Shown here in pieces: positions 50,120 to 61,022 of a stretch of DNA of 64,000 bases. The DNA is from Blasia pusilla. Its lineage: Eukaryota > Marchantiophyta > Marchantiopsida > Blasiales. The stretch spans positions 28,148,001 through 28,212,000 of the forward strand of contig CM114273.1 in the NCBI GenBank assembly GCA_050084515.1, written 5' to 3'. Each line of letters starts with the position of its first letter. Within the stretch, counting starts at the first letter, position 1. The position numbers and the translations under genes are program-made. Under the pieces are notes generated by a model. It was not told the DNA's origin and did no database searches. It saw nothing but the letters and a program-made list of their open reading frames with translations.

Positions 50120-53068
50120 TCAGACGTGAATGGACGACGAGGCGAGCAACCTCCCACCACTTCCGCACGATGTATTAATGCCAAGGCTTGTGCACGTTGT
50201 AAGGCCACTGAGATGCATTGCCTAAAATAAGTAGTAACAACAGAGAGAAGGACTACGGGAAGGGGCAAGGTGATGATTCTCGAGGGAGTGGTGAGCACAT
50301 GTTTTCAGGAAAGTATCAAAAGACACATGTAAATGACCGAATACTTCCACTTCAAACGGAATAAATCCGTCAGTCGCATGTCTCACAGCATAACTTAACT
50401 CCTTGATTCTTGTTGCAGCTTCGGCCACCAAACCTTTGGTATGTGCGGCTCTACACACCAAGTCAGAACGTGTTGGATCAGCAACCACCACATCACCTAG
50501 TGTCTGGAATCCACCTCGAGACATAACAAGATCCACTCTCCGACGAGAGGTTGCTCTTGCCCAACGGTGTATCCTACCGTACGAGCCACCGATGCTACCG
50601 CCTCTCCAATGACATCATGTGTGGCTGTTTGTTCTCCACCATGTGCACATCGGAGAATATGGATACCCTTGGCATCAATGGGATCCCCGCATACACAATT
50701 TGAAACACCTAAGAGAGAAGGATGGGGGAAGTCCAAGACGTAACCGCAAAGTTATCGAGAATATACTTCGAGGAAGACGAAATGGAAGAATAAGAGGATT
50801 TGTAGTAAGCCACGCCCCCGCTCCGGTACCCGCACATGAACGTAGACGAGCTCGATTAGCGTCGGAGGATGCCTTTGGAGAATGTTGGAAAAGTTGATTT
50901 GATGCAGATTCTCGGAGATATGCTCTTGAAGTCGATCAAGCCCTTCTGTAATTAGTTGACTGAAAGGGGGTAGAATTGCTTGTGTAGCAAAAGGAAGAAG
51001 AGCTCGTGCAGATCTCAGTTGTTGTTGAAATAACAAGTCCCCCTCCTCGACATGGGCGATATGATCCATCAAGATAGGTGTATCTCCTTGGAGAAACCTT
51101 GAAATATGAGTGTCATCATCAGAAGGAGGACCTAAAATATGAGTGTCATCAGCAATAGAAGGGAAAAGACAAGATGGAAATGCTTGCACTGATGCTCGAA
51201 GGGCACGAAAATGGGCAATGGCAAAGAGTGGGCCCCCCATGGGATCACCTTGACGTGTGCCACAAGCCGATTGTAGAATACTATATTCCCCAGAAGTAGC
51301 ATGATGGAAATAGATAATGGGCGTATCATAGGCATATAAGGAGCAAAAAAATGGAATGAGGCTCGCAAGTTGTCCTCTTGCACAACGTAATTCCTCAACG
51401 ATGGCCACACGAGAAATTGAATTGAATGCGTTAGCCACATCGACTTGAATTGCTACCCAATGTGGATGAATATCAAGAGTGGAGCGAATCCCATGCACCA
51501 CAGCCTCACAACCTCTAGGAGTTGCCAGTCCAAATTGATGAGGAAATAAGTGGGCACTAAAGTGAGGACAAAATTGCAAGCATAGGGATCGACTGACCAA
51601 GCGGTATGAAACCTCTCGAATAGCCAAAGGGCACACACCTGAAGGAGGCTTATCCATAGCCAACAAACGACAAGCCCCTAAGAGCCTAGAGATAGAGAAT
51701 GGGAGACGACTTGCCGCCATATGTGCACACACCTTATATAGAGAGACAAAGCCACTTGCTGAATCTGTTGGGATAAAGCAATCGCGGAGATGCTCAAAAA
51801 CCATCCCTGATAGCCCGCTTGCTGATAAGCGAGGAGTATGCAGAAAAGCCCTTGTGAAAACCTCCAAGTCTAGGTCTGTTGTATAGTCTTCCACAAAAGA
51901 TGGAGCATCGCCACTTGAAGGAGGATGAAGAGCTTCTAAGAGAGCCACTGTTTCCGCACTTGGAACCGCCGGAGAAAGAGGACCCAATGCTCGAGCTGCA
52001 CATGAAAACTGACCAACCTACCCCAATAGTAGACTTTGTCAAAGGCGTTGTTGTATTGAAGGCCTCCCATGATTGGCATGTTGAGTGGGATGAGCAGCAG
52101 CTAAGGCCTCAACTCGAAGTACATGCTCATTCTGAAGATTCTCCCAATCCCTTGACATAAAGCGTTGAATACCTGTGGAGGTTTCACGATGACCCGTTGT
52201 ACCACCCCCTTCTCCCTTGGAGGGAGGACTAAAATCCATTGTGGGAAGAGTAATAGGAGATACCGGGCATTTATATCTGTGGGGTCACGCGCTAACCTTT
52301 CTAATGGGAATAGCAAAGCTTGTTGGGTGATGGGCGAAGAGCAATAGGAATGCGAGTGTAGAGTCTAGGACGAGGAAGACCTAGATGGAAAGAGCGAAGG
52401 AGATCAATTTGGCTTAACCAGGTCCAAGCAGTTGTTGTGGGGAGTGCAGTAGGAGTTGGTATCGGGTTAGGGATTGAAGGCCCATGCATGGATCGACAGT
52501 ACCGCTGGTGTCTTTTGATCCCATTAGGAGCAAAATCCTTACTACAAGGTATGCAACGAACCTTTGGTACAAATGGAGAAGTAGAAGGGTTACAAGGAGA
52601 GGAGGTGGGAGGTGCAAGAGGTAGTGATGGCCGACAATGAGGGGGTAAATAGGTTGGGGGAGGAGGAGGAGGAAGAGGGGAGATTCGGGTAGAATAGATG
52701 GGAGTTGGAAGCAAGGGCATAGATGAGATATGTGGGGATGGCAAAGTAGAAGGATTCGGTAATAATGGATCAGGATTAGGCTCAATAGGACAAGGCGAAG
52801 AAGGGAGAAGAGGAGAATCCGGAAGAAATGTAGTGAGTGTAATGGGTGTATTAGCATCTGGAGGAAAATGGCGAGATCGACGATGAGGAGGTGAACCAGG
52901 GGGAGAGGTTACGGTTGTAGGAGGGCGTGTAAAACCAGATAAGCGAGTAGATGGAGAATCCAACTCCATCTCTGATGACATAGAAGTAAAGGTAGGCAAG
53001 TCTCCGAAGACAAGAAAAGACATACGAAACGTGGTTTGGAGAAAGCATGAGGATAACAAAAAAAGCAA
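50120..53068 (-). pseudogene. Non-LTR retrotransposon with zinc finger, reverse transcriptase and restriction-like endonuclease, decayed
   Basis: Read on the minus strand, the first part (53068-52301) is Pro/Ser-rich. It ends in a C2H2-like finger, Cys-Ile-Pro-Cys ... His-Gln-Arg-Tyr-Cys (about 52560-52500). After frameshifts (52300-51990) a 411-codon frame carries the RT: Val-Asp-Val-Ala-Asn-Ala-Phe-Asn-Ser, Gly-Thr-Arg-Gln-Gly-Asp-Pro and Ala-Asp-Asp-Thr (about 51140). Ile precedes that Ala where Tyr or Phe is usual. Further shifts lead to a CCHC motif (Cys-Val-Cys-Gly ... His-Ile-Leu-Arg-Cys, 50700-50640). A PD-(D/E)XK-like region follows (Gly-Asp-Val-Val-Val-Ala-Asp-Pro, then Phe-Glu-Val-Glu-Val-Phe-Gly), ending Ile-Ser-Val-Ala-Leu-Gln-Arg near 50180. 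Finger, RT, CCHC and endonuclease in this order match the R2/NeSL-like, not L1-like, group. Ends and target site were not found. Confidence 0.75.
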
Positions 53069-54598
53069 AAGTAGTGGAGAGATGAAGATTAGGCAATACC
53101 GAATTTATGATTGAAAGTTACTATAAGAAAAATATAAAAAATAATTGAAAAGGAAAAGTGATGGATATGGTATCGGAAGAGGTGGCTCAAGAATATGAAT
53201 TTCTAATGTCCTAAACGTATGTAGGGGCGAAACAATAAGGTAAGGAGTTGAAAGAGCAAGGAAGACTTTTGGGAGGAATTGACCTAAAACAAACCCGTAC
53301 ACAAAAATAGGCGCCTACAAAGAAGTAAGAAAAACTAGAAAACCTACTTAATATCAAAAGAACGAGCTCGTCAAGACGATCGAAACAGGCCCAAACACGC
53401 CCAAAACCGACATTCGAGAAGAAAGTTATGAAAGAAATTGGAAACACCGAAAAAGAGGATGTGGAGAGTAAGTGAGCCGCCCACCCAAACGCATCGGTTT
53501 TTGAATTATCTTTTGTTTCCTATGGTGGAAGAAAGTATAGAGGAGGAAAGAGATAATAAAATTCATAAAATAATAAATTTAAAAAATCATTATAGGGGAG
53601 CTTTACAAACAAACAAACATTGCTCATACAAGTTGACCTCATTTGTGTTATCATAAAATAATAAATTATCCACTCATTTCCTCTCACAATTCTTCTAACT
53701 TATCACGTTTCAAAGTCCTATTGGTTTGGAATGTTGCAACACAACAACAATAGGGTGCTACAAAGTTGCATTCCTAGGCCGTTTCCTTCCCACATGGGTG
53801 TCACATCATTTGTATTAGCATAAAGAGTGTTTGCATGGCATATCTATAGAAGTTAGGCGTCAACATCCATATGCCAAGGGTGACATGGTGAGATGGGATA
53901 CCTGTAAGTTATCTCCAATTTAGGGTCCATCGGAGTTATTTAGAGAAACTTACCATTTCATGTGTGTTTTCTATTTTGGGCATGATTGACTTCTTAGGAG
54001 CATTCCCCATGCGGCTAGGGTCCTAACAACACAGCTGTAGTCAATTGCAACCCACATGTCAACCGTTGGAAGCATTAACTAGATACCATTAGAGGATGGA
54101 CAAGAACCTCCATTACCCCCTCTTTCTCCATTTTCTCGTTGTTACTAGGTTACTCCATCATTGGGAATACATATAGGGATCAAGGCATAGAAATAGGACT
54201 TGTATCAACCCATGCAATTTTGAACATGTGGTGGAAACCATGATAGGAGTCATACTACCATGGCACTTATTGGAAATCTAGGACCTTCCACAAAGTCTCT
54301 CGGACTTTACAACCCATGGGATTAGCTCCTTATTATGGAATATGCTGATTGATCCCCTATTTTGGTTGAGAAGAGAGAGAGAGAGATATATATAAGTAGG
54401 TATAGCTTTATATATATATATATCTTTCAAATCCAAGAGAATGATTTTTCTTTTTGGGAGGAGGCAAAGGGGTTACAAAAAATCCTTATAGCACCAACAA
54501 GTATCTCCTTGAGTAACCTACAATGTTAAAGAGCCCTGAAATAAAACCAAATTTTCAAAAAAGTCACCAATTATTGGTCTTTGAACCGTTTCCAAGAG
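53069..54598. other. Intergenic region, no recognised gene
   Basis: The part next to 53068 is probably the 5' leader of the non-LTR element. Short GA and TA runs occur at 54374-54425. No coding sequence or RNA gene was recognised. Confidence 0.4.
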
Positions 54599-54666
54599 TT
54601 TTAATATAGACATAGTAGTAAATGGCTCACACCTTGGAGCCATTTACTACTATGTCTATATTAAAA
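54599..54666. repeat. Perfect 30-bp hairpin, 8-nt loop
   Basis: Arms 54599-54628 and 54637-54666 are exact reverse complements around the loop 54629-54636. The 64-codon frame over it is an artefact. Its geometry is like the 27-bp hairpin in NUP214 intron 13, but the two share no sequence. Confidence 0.92.
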
Positions 54667-55849
54667 ATATGTCTATATTTAAACATCGGTGTCAAAGCAA
54701 TCCAAAGTATCAAGCAAAGCCAAATTTTGAGATTTAGATTTTCTTGGAGCAAAACATGGTGCAAATATGTGAGAGGAGAAGACAAAGACCCATTGATTAG
54801 TTGGATAAGCCAATGAATATTATGGCCATGATATAAGGATGATTGCCAAATAGCCCAAGTACAATAACAAATTACAATAATAGCATGGAGGTTGCATAAT
54901 GACAAATTAGTGAGTGGTATCTACAATGTGTGATACCACGCAATGAGAGATGGGGAGGATCCCAAGTGGATATGCGAGTCTCCACAAATGGAGGCAGACG
55001 CTATTGTTACTTGAGCAATGTCTATACATTTGGACTTAAATCAAGGGTAAGTTGGTAGGTAGAGTAGGTTTCCCCATTCATTTACCTTAAATAAGGCGAT
55101 AAGGACCCAAATGATAGGTCATATCCACACATCTCAAAGGCTAGAGGGAATTTTTCATCTAACCTAACCATCTCCAAATTGGATATTAGGTCTCCCAACT
55201 CCAAGTACAAATATCACATCTTACCATATGTAATCTACTACTCTAAATAAAAAATATACAACACTCTCATCGCCATGCAGAAACTCTTTCAAGGAAGGGA
55301 GAGTGGAGGGTCAAGCATAACATATCCCAATCTCTAGAACAACCATAAAAAACCAACATAATGATGGTATCCATTGCAAATCCACACTACATATACCTCA
55401 ATCTCGTAGGTATAACAAACTCAAAGTGTTTGTTGCAAGCTCAAAAATACTGTTCCATCCATATTTGGAAGAAAACATGCTATGTTGTTCCGTACATTAT
55501 CTTTCCCAAAAATATATTCCCGTCCCTCTAATATGAGGAATCAAGCAACACCTTGTGTTAATGAAAATCACGGGTCATATTGTAACATCTAGCATCATTG
55601 ATGTTGTCTCTATTACTTAACGCAATTCCAAGATGGAATCTCCTAGTCCTTGGACACTTATCTCCTCCAAAAATGGTCATATAACTCAATGTATCCCTAT
55701 GTTGAGCAATAGTCAAATTCTAAAATGCCATGGCATAACTCTACAACATAAATTTGACTTTAAGAACATGCTTGCACCTATATATTAGGCTCATCAAGGT
55801 TCAACACATGTGTTATATCTTGTCGGATAGCCAAAGGTAATTCTCATTC
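54667..55849. other. Degenerate DNA between hairpin and antisense gypsy relic
   Basis: No coding sequence was recognised. It may include the decayed 3' end (integrase tail, LTR) of the antisense gypsy copy at 55850-57035, but I could not trace homology. Confidence 0.3.
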
Positions 55850-57035
55850 TCTCCAATCCCAAGAAGAAAAAAATATGATGAAAATGATGCTAAGTCCTTG
55901 TTGTAAGTTGTACTTGTGTAAACCTCTCTTCATCGTTTATATTACTCTCTTCATTAACTCTTTCATCTCATGATGATCCTTCCCTTTACTTTTTGGTACT
56001 ACCACAGACTCAATCCACGAGGAGAAATGCTCCACTATGACCAACATATACCTATGATGATGCTCCATCAATGGAAAATATCCTACAAAGTCTAGACTCC
56101 ACATATATCCTAACCTTGTGATTGAAAAAGGATGTATTTATGGGATGGTAGCATTGAAAGATGGTCACAGCCAATCATATATGGTGCATATGATCACAAA
56201 TTATTGAATATCGGATTGCATGCCATCCTACCACTATCCAACCTAGAGTAAGTTGTAAGTGTGTATCTTAAATTTCTCATTAGGAAGGTCATATAACACA
56301 TGCTCAATAGGAAGGATGAAGCACTTCTTGCACTCTATCATCCTCCCATACCCATAAAATGGGTGTTTCCTCCCACATGAATCTACGAGATTCCCTTACT
56401 ATCCTATCCCACTCCCTAACACTCATTGTGCTTGCTATGATGCTAATACGTAGGTTTTTCAAAACCTACTTATGTTTTTGGGAATCAAAAGTACCTCTTG
56501 CCTCCTTACTAGCCTCTACATCTAAGGACTTATTATCTAACCCTTCCACTAAAATTATATGTCATGTTTACATGAAAAAATCAAAAACCAAAAAAAGGCA
56601 TATGCATACCAATGGAGCACATCTCCACATCATGTTTTCCATACAGTTACTTAAGTCTTCTTTTCTCTTTGCCTCGCGCATGGGTTGCAACTCAACCTTC
56701 CGCATCTTGGTTCAGTCGACATGGTCATAAGACATAGGAACCACCTAAAAATTGTATTCCTATTATAATAGAGCCCAAATGAAAAATTCCCCTTCCTTTG
56801 TAAGCTTTTGACTCCATGAACCACTTATAGGGTTGGTGGAGTCCAAAATATATGGTTGAAATTATAATTTACATATCTAGCAACCCTATCACCACCAAAT
56901 AAATTATAGCTGAAATTTGCTACGACCCATGTTGAAGCTCGTGCAAGCACTCTCCCTTATATGAGTTGTACTTTCACTCTTCATTATTTTTCAATCAACT
57001 CACATAAGTCAAACAAAACTCCCTTCCCTCGTCAT
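55850..57035 (-). pseudogene. Antisense relic of the same Ty3/gypsy family: RNase H and integrase
   Basis: Read from 57035 down to about 56650, the translation tracks the RNase H of the + strand copy: Asp-Asp-Glu ... Glu-Phe, Asn-Asn ... Tyr-X-Ser-Tyr-X-Gly-Glu-Cys-Leu, then Lys-Trp-Phe-Met-Glu-Ser (about 56810). From about 56360 to 55850 it tracks the integrase: Val-Trp-Glu-Asp-Asp-Arg-Val, then Trp-Ser-Leu-Asp-Phe-Val, His-His-Arg-Tyr-Met-Leu-Val and Val-Glu-His-Phe-Ser-Ser-Trp-Ile-Glu. It is full of stops. The match stops at 57035, four bases before the + strand copy begins, so that copy interrupts this relic. Confidence 0.8.
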
Positions 57036-57038
57036 CTA

Positions 57039-57405
57039 TGTCATGACCATACGGATTATGTCGTAGAATATAGTGTGCTAGTAGAGGTCATACCTTATGT
57101 AGGGCCGTAGTGTCTAGGTAGAAATGCGATTTCATACATAGGGTTGGGGGTTACTCAGTTGAGGGTGACTTTTCCAATAGGGCCCGCTCTTAGGTTGGAC
57201 GATATAAGGTGGAGTGCACTCAAAAACGATTAGTTCTTTGAGTTGAGCCTGTTGCGTTGGGAGTTAGCCTTGGTAGTGAGTAGAGCTCTTGGCTATGGTG
57301 TTTCCCGCAAGCTTCGACCTAGATTCTCCCATAGTGGAGTGGGTTTGGCTCGATTGTATGTGATTCTATACGTGTTTTATGACAGTAGGTCTTTCACGGA
57401 TTTCA
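57039..57405 (+). repeat. Gypsy 5' LTR (short form, probably 5'-truncated)
   Basis: 367 bp nearly identical to 60655-61022, starting TGTCATGACC and ending TTTCA. The 3' LTR seems to continue about 106 bp further upstream (to 60549), so this copy probably lacks its first quarter. TATAAGG lies at 57203-57209. Confidence 0.88.
57203..57242 (+). promoter_or_regulatory. LTR core promoter and inferred transcript start
   Basis: The TATA box TATAAGG (57203-57209) is followed 29 bases from its first T by AGTTCTTTGAG (57232-57242). The same arrangement occurs in the 3' LTR (60819-60825 and 60849-60859, spacing 30). The start is inferred from TATA spacing and from the exact complement in the primer site. 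Confidence 0.7.
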
Positions 57406-57416
57406 CTCAAAGAACT
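57406..57416 (+). other. Self-complementary primer binding site
   Basis: CTCAAAGAACT follows the LTR with no gap and is the exact complement of AGTTCTTTGAG at 57232-57242, the inferred 5' end of the transcript. The match is exactly 11 bases; the flanking base does not pair. I recognise no tRNA 3' end complementary to this site. Confidence 0.8.
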
Positions 57417-57502
57417 GACGTAGATTGATGGTAGCTTCGATTGTGGATCAGTAGGATCTGGTTAGGGCTGATTGTGTACTCAGACGTGGATGTTCGTGGC
57501 TT

Positions 57503-58008
57503 GTGGCCTATGTTGGAGGTGTGAATCTGGTGCGAGGTACCAGTGGGGGTACTAGTGGAGGTACTAGTGCCCCACCATCGTTTAGCCTGGTTGCAGAGTT
57601 CTTCAAGAGGTTGAAGAAGAACTATCATGGAGTGAAGACAGATAAGTTGAGGAGTCTTCAAGAATTTGAGCGAAAGACTGGTGAGAGTCTTTGTGAGGCA
57701 TACACTCGTATGCGATGCTTGATTTCAGTTACCCGGGTGTGATTGAGGCTCAGGCAGTCCAATTTTGGTATGGGATCTTGGACAGAGAGTTGCGCTGTAG
57801 GGTACGTGATGCTACTCTTATGAGTGATGATTCACCCACATTGATCCACGTGTTTGCTCTATCTGAGAAGATTGAGCTTAACATGGTGAAGGAGAGAGTG
57901 GTGACATCCGCATTCAGTAGGGATACAACTACTACTTCTCGTGTTCAGCAGCCTATCTCACAGTCTTGTAGTAGTGGTGGTGGTAGTAGTAGATGGTGTT
58001 TGAGCGGT
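57503..58008 (+). pseudogene. Gypsy gag remnant
   Basis: The frame from 57503 reads Phe-Phe-Lys-Arg-Leu-Lys-Lys-Asn-Tyr then Glu-Phe-Glu-Arg-Lys-Thr-Gly-Glu-Ser, typical of Ty3/gypsy gag. It changes phase near 57715 and continues to about 57995 with a Ser/Gly-rich tail. No CCHC knuckle remains. The next recognisable codons belong to the end of RT, so the gag tail, protease and front of RT were lost in one deletion with its junction near 57990. Confidence 0.75.
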
Positions 58009-58740
58009 TGAAAGCTCATGGTCTCCGTTTGCATCTAGGAAAGTGTAAGTTCTTCCATGAGGAGGTTGAGTACTTGGGTCATGTGATCTATCCAGGTGGT
58101 TTGGGAGTTCAGCAAGCAAAGGTGGAGGCTATTGCACTTATTCCGCGTCCGGTAGATGTGAGTAGAGTTCGAGCATTCATGGGATTGGCGAACTACTATT
58201 GGGGTATGTGAAGGGATTTAGTGCTATGGCAAAGCCTTTGAACCAATTGCTAAAATCAGATCAAGAGTGGCATTGGGGAGATGATCAGGAGAGAGCTTTT
58301 GTGGAGCTTAAGGCCCAGTTGGTGGCGGCGCCTATCTTGAGGAGACCTATCGAGGGCGCCCATTTCGATTACACATCGATTGGAGTAGGTTGGGACTTGG
58401 AGCGGTGTTGACACAACATGATGATGAGCATATGGAGTTTGTGGTGGCCTATGCAAGTCGTTCAAATAATGCAGCGGAGTCGCGCTATAGTTCATATTTG
58501 GGAGAGTGCTTGGCAGTAGTGTGGGTTGTGGCACACTTTAGGTCTTACTTGTTTGGCACACAGTTTACCCTTGTTACTGATCACCAGCCGCTCAAGTGGT
58601 TGATGGAGTCTGACAAGCTTACATGGAAGCTTGCACGGTGGGCTCTTATCTTAGAGGAGTATGACTTCCAGGTGGTACATAGACCTGAAGTTGCCAACCT
58701 TGATGCTGATGGGTTGAGTAGAAACCCATGTACTAGCCAA
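57993..58740 (+). pseudogene. Gypsy RT C-terminus and RNase H
   Basis: The frame begins at Val-Phe-Glu-Arg-Leu-Lys, the RT end that follows the catalytic palm. Characteristic stretches are Gly-Lys-Cys-Lys-Phe-Phe, Tyr-Leu-Gly-His-Val-Ile and Phe-Met-Gly-Leu-Ala-Asn-Tyr-Tyr. RNase H follows after shifts near 58200 and 58390, with Val-Ala-Tyr-Ala-Ser-Arg, Leu-Val-Thr-Asp-His-Gln-Pro-Leu and Asn-Leu-Asp-Ala-Asp-Gly-Leu-Ser. These enzymes copy the RNA and remove its strand. This copy is inactive. Confidence 0.88.
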
Positions 58741-59044
58741 GAGGATATAACTGGGGCTAGATGGCATGGCGAGGTTGATGAGGAGATGGTGCCAGGTTGG
58801 CATGCATCCGCCTTTTTATGTTGGTTAGGGGTGGACTCTAGTATGGAGGACCACATGATATCTTACTCTAGTCAAGAGGGTAGATGGCCAGCCTTCAGAT
58901 CCTAAGGTTGGAGATGGTGGTACGTATCAGCGTGATATTCATGATGATGTGTTGGTGTTGGAGTTCCTACGGACCAGTAGGGTGCCACGCATCGTGAGTG
59001 CCAAGGAGCGAGACCGTATTCTTCAACGTGCTAAGAGGTATTGA

Positions 59045-60373
59045 TTGGAGGGAACACATATTCTCCGTGTGTGGGAGGATGGTAGAGTACGAGTAGTGCC
59101 GCATTTGGCTCAGAGAGAGCGCATTGTGCAACATGCCCATGAAGAGTTGGGACATTTTGGGGTAAAGCGTACGTATAGCTTACTCCTTGGTCAGTATTGG
59201 TGGCGTGGCATGCATACTCAGGTGCAGCAGTTGGTGTCATGTTGTATGGTTTGTGACCGGGTGAGGGCATCATTCAATGCCCCTACACCACAGTCACACC
59301 CCTTACCTATTATGGGGTTGGGTTACCGTTGGAGTGTGGACTTTGCGAGACCGTTACCGTTGACTGTACGACATCATCGATATGTGTTGGTGATGGTGGA
59401 GCACTTCTCCAAGTGGATTGAGTTGGTGGCATTACCTGACAAGGCAAGTGAGGGAACGGCGTATGCGTTTCTTGATAGAGTGCTTAGTCATTTTGGTGCA
59501 CCAGCTGAAGTCTGACCGACCGACCAGTCTGAGTTTTGGGTGAGTTTGGTCTTGTGTGACAAGGCGTTGATTGATCATCGGACCACGTCTCGAGATCATC
59601 CAGAGGCGGATGGTTTGGCTGAGCGTGTGGTTCAGACGGTGAAGAGGGCATTACGCAAGTATGGCCTACATAAGGGGCATCTTGGAGACTGGGATATTCA
59701 GTTGCCATGGTTAGCCATGGGGTATAGGTTCAGTCGCCAAGCATCCTTGGCTTCCTTCTCACCTTATTTTCTGTTATACGGCCGAGATCCAGACTTGCCA
59801 GTAGCAATTCGTCGAGAGTCTAGTGAGGTGATGAACCTTGATGACCCAGAGATGTGGATGAGAGTGTGTTCTCAACGAGCAGAGCTCTTTCGGAGAGTTA
59901 TGCGAATAGCCTTTGAGAATCTTGCTATTGCTCAACACAGGGATACGTTGCGGTATGCAACCATCCGGGGTGGAGGTTATCGACCATCGATTCATAGGTT
60001 CCATGTGGGGGACTATGTCTATTTGCAGCAGATTTCACCAACAACGTTGGATGTGACGGCAGGCCGCAGTATTTTACGAGTGCGCGAGGTTTTAGCTTCT
60101 CGAGTTCTCATGTTGGAGGGTCGTGATGGAGTTGTTTGGAAGGACCATGTGCGTAATTGTGCGCCATGTCATCTTCCAAATGTGGATGGTACTGTTGACC
60201 CAAGCTTAGCCATGATACGTGCTAGCTTGAGGTGCATGTTGTGTGGGTCTGCTGGTAACGCAGCCCGTATGTTGGTGTGTGATCGGTGTTCTAGGGATTG
60301 GCACATGATGTGTTTGACTCCACATATGGATGTTGTTCCTACTGGAAGGTGGGTTTGTCCTCGATGTACTTAG
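59045..60373 (+). pseudogene. Gypsy integrase with C-terminal PHD finger
   Basis: The frame at 59045-59515 holds the HHCC zinc domain (His-Glu-Glu-Leu-Gly-His, then Cys-Cys-Met-Val-Cys) and the first catalytic Asp in Trp-Ser-Val-Asp-Phe (about 59340). A TGA at 59513-59515 falls in a small ACCG duplication beside the second Asp motif (Thr-Asp-Gln). The frame 59540-60373 carries the catalytic Glu region (Asp-Gly-Leu-Ala-Glu-Arg-Val) and a long C-terminal domain. It ends with a PHD finger at 60233-60367: Cys-X2-Cys, Cys-X2-Cys, His-X2-Cys, then Trp-Val-Cys-Pro-Arg-Cys, directly before the stop. The PHD part is open and undamaged. PHD fingers read histone H3 tails; a role in target choice is inferred. 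Confidence 0.88.
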
Positions 60374-60536
60374 GAGAGGTAGATGACTTGATCTTTGCAT
60401 GATATGGATTACTGATGTGCGACTAACGATGGGGCAACCTAGCACCCGACCTTCTGATTCGTGCACCCAAGAAGGTGTATAGCATGTAGTAGATGTATAG
60501 GGCTACCTGGGAGTTAGAGGGACCTAACTTTCACTT

Positions 60537-60548
60537 AGGGGGGCGAGT
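60537..60548 (+). other. Polypurine tract of the gypsy element
   Basis: AGGGGGGCGAGT directly precedes TGTGGTACAC. It is the only long purine run near the 3' LTR and implies the LTR begins at 60549, not at 60655. Confidence 0.65.
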
Positions 60549-61022
60549 TGTGGTACACTTGTGTTTGTGGATGCTCTCGTCTATGTTATGTATGTATGTG
60601 AGTATGGTATGTCAGCGATGTATGTTGTATGACGATGTGGATTCGCACGACAACTGTCATGACCATACGGATTATGTCGTAGAATATAGTGTGCTAGTAG
60701 AGGTCATACCTTATGTAGGGCCGTAGTGTCTAGGTAGAAATGCGATTTCATACATAGGGTTGGGGGTTACTCAGTTGAGGGTGACTTTTCCAATAGGGCC
60801 CGCTCTTAGGTTGGACGATATAAGGTGGAGTGCACTCAAACAACAGTTAGTTCTTTGAGTTGAGCCTGTTGCGTTGGGAGTTAGCCTTGGTAGTGAGTAG
60901 AGCTCTTGGCTATGGTGTTTCCCGCAAGCTTCGACCTAGATTCTCCCATCGTGGAGTGGGTTTGGCTCGATTGTATGTGATTCTATACGTGTTTTATGAC
61001 AGTAGGTCTTTCACGGATTTCA
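60549..61022 (+). repeat. Gypsy 3' LTR (long form)
   Basis: 474 bp from TGTGGTACAC to TTTCA. The last 368 bases match the 5' LTR with few differences and one single-base length change. It contains TATAAGG (60819-60825) and AGTTCTTTGAG (60849-60859). The alternative reading, a 368-bp LTR starting at 60655, would leave no polypurine tract before it. Confidence 0.75.

Noticed and set aside
60655-61022. 368-bp LTR starting at TGTCATG as the full 3' LTR
   Set aside because: No purine tract precedes 60655, whereas AGGGGGGCGAGT precedes 60549, and the sequence after 61022 repeats from that earlier start.
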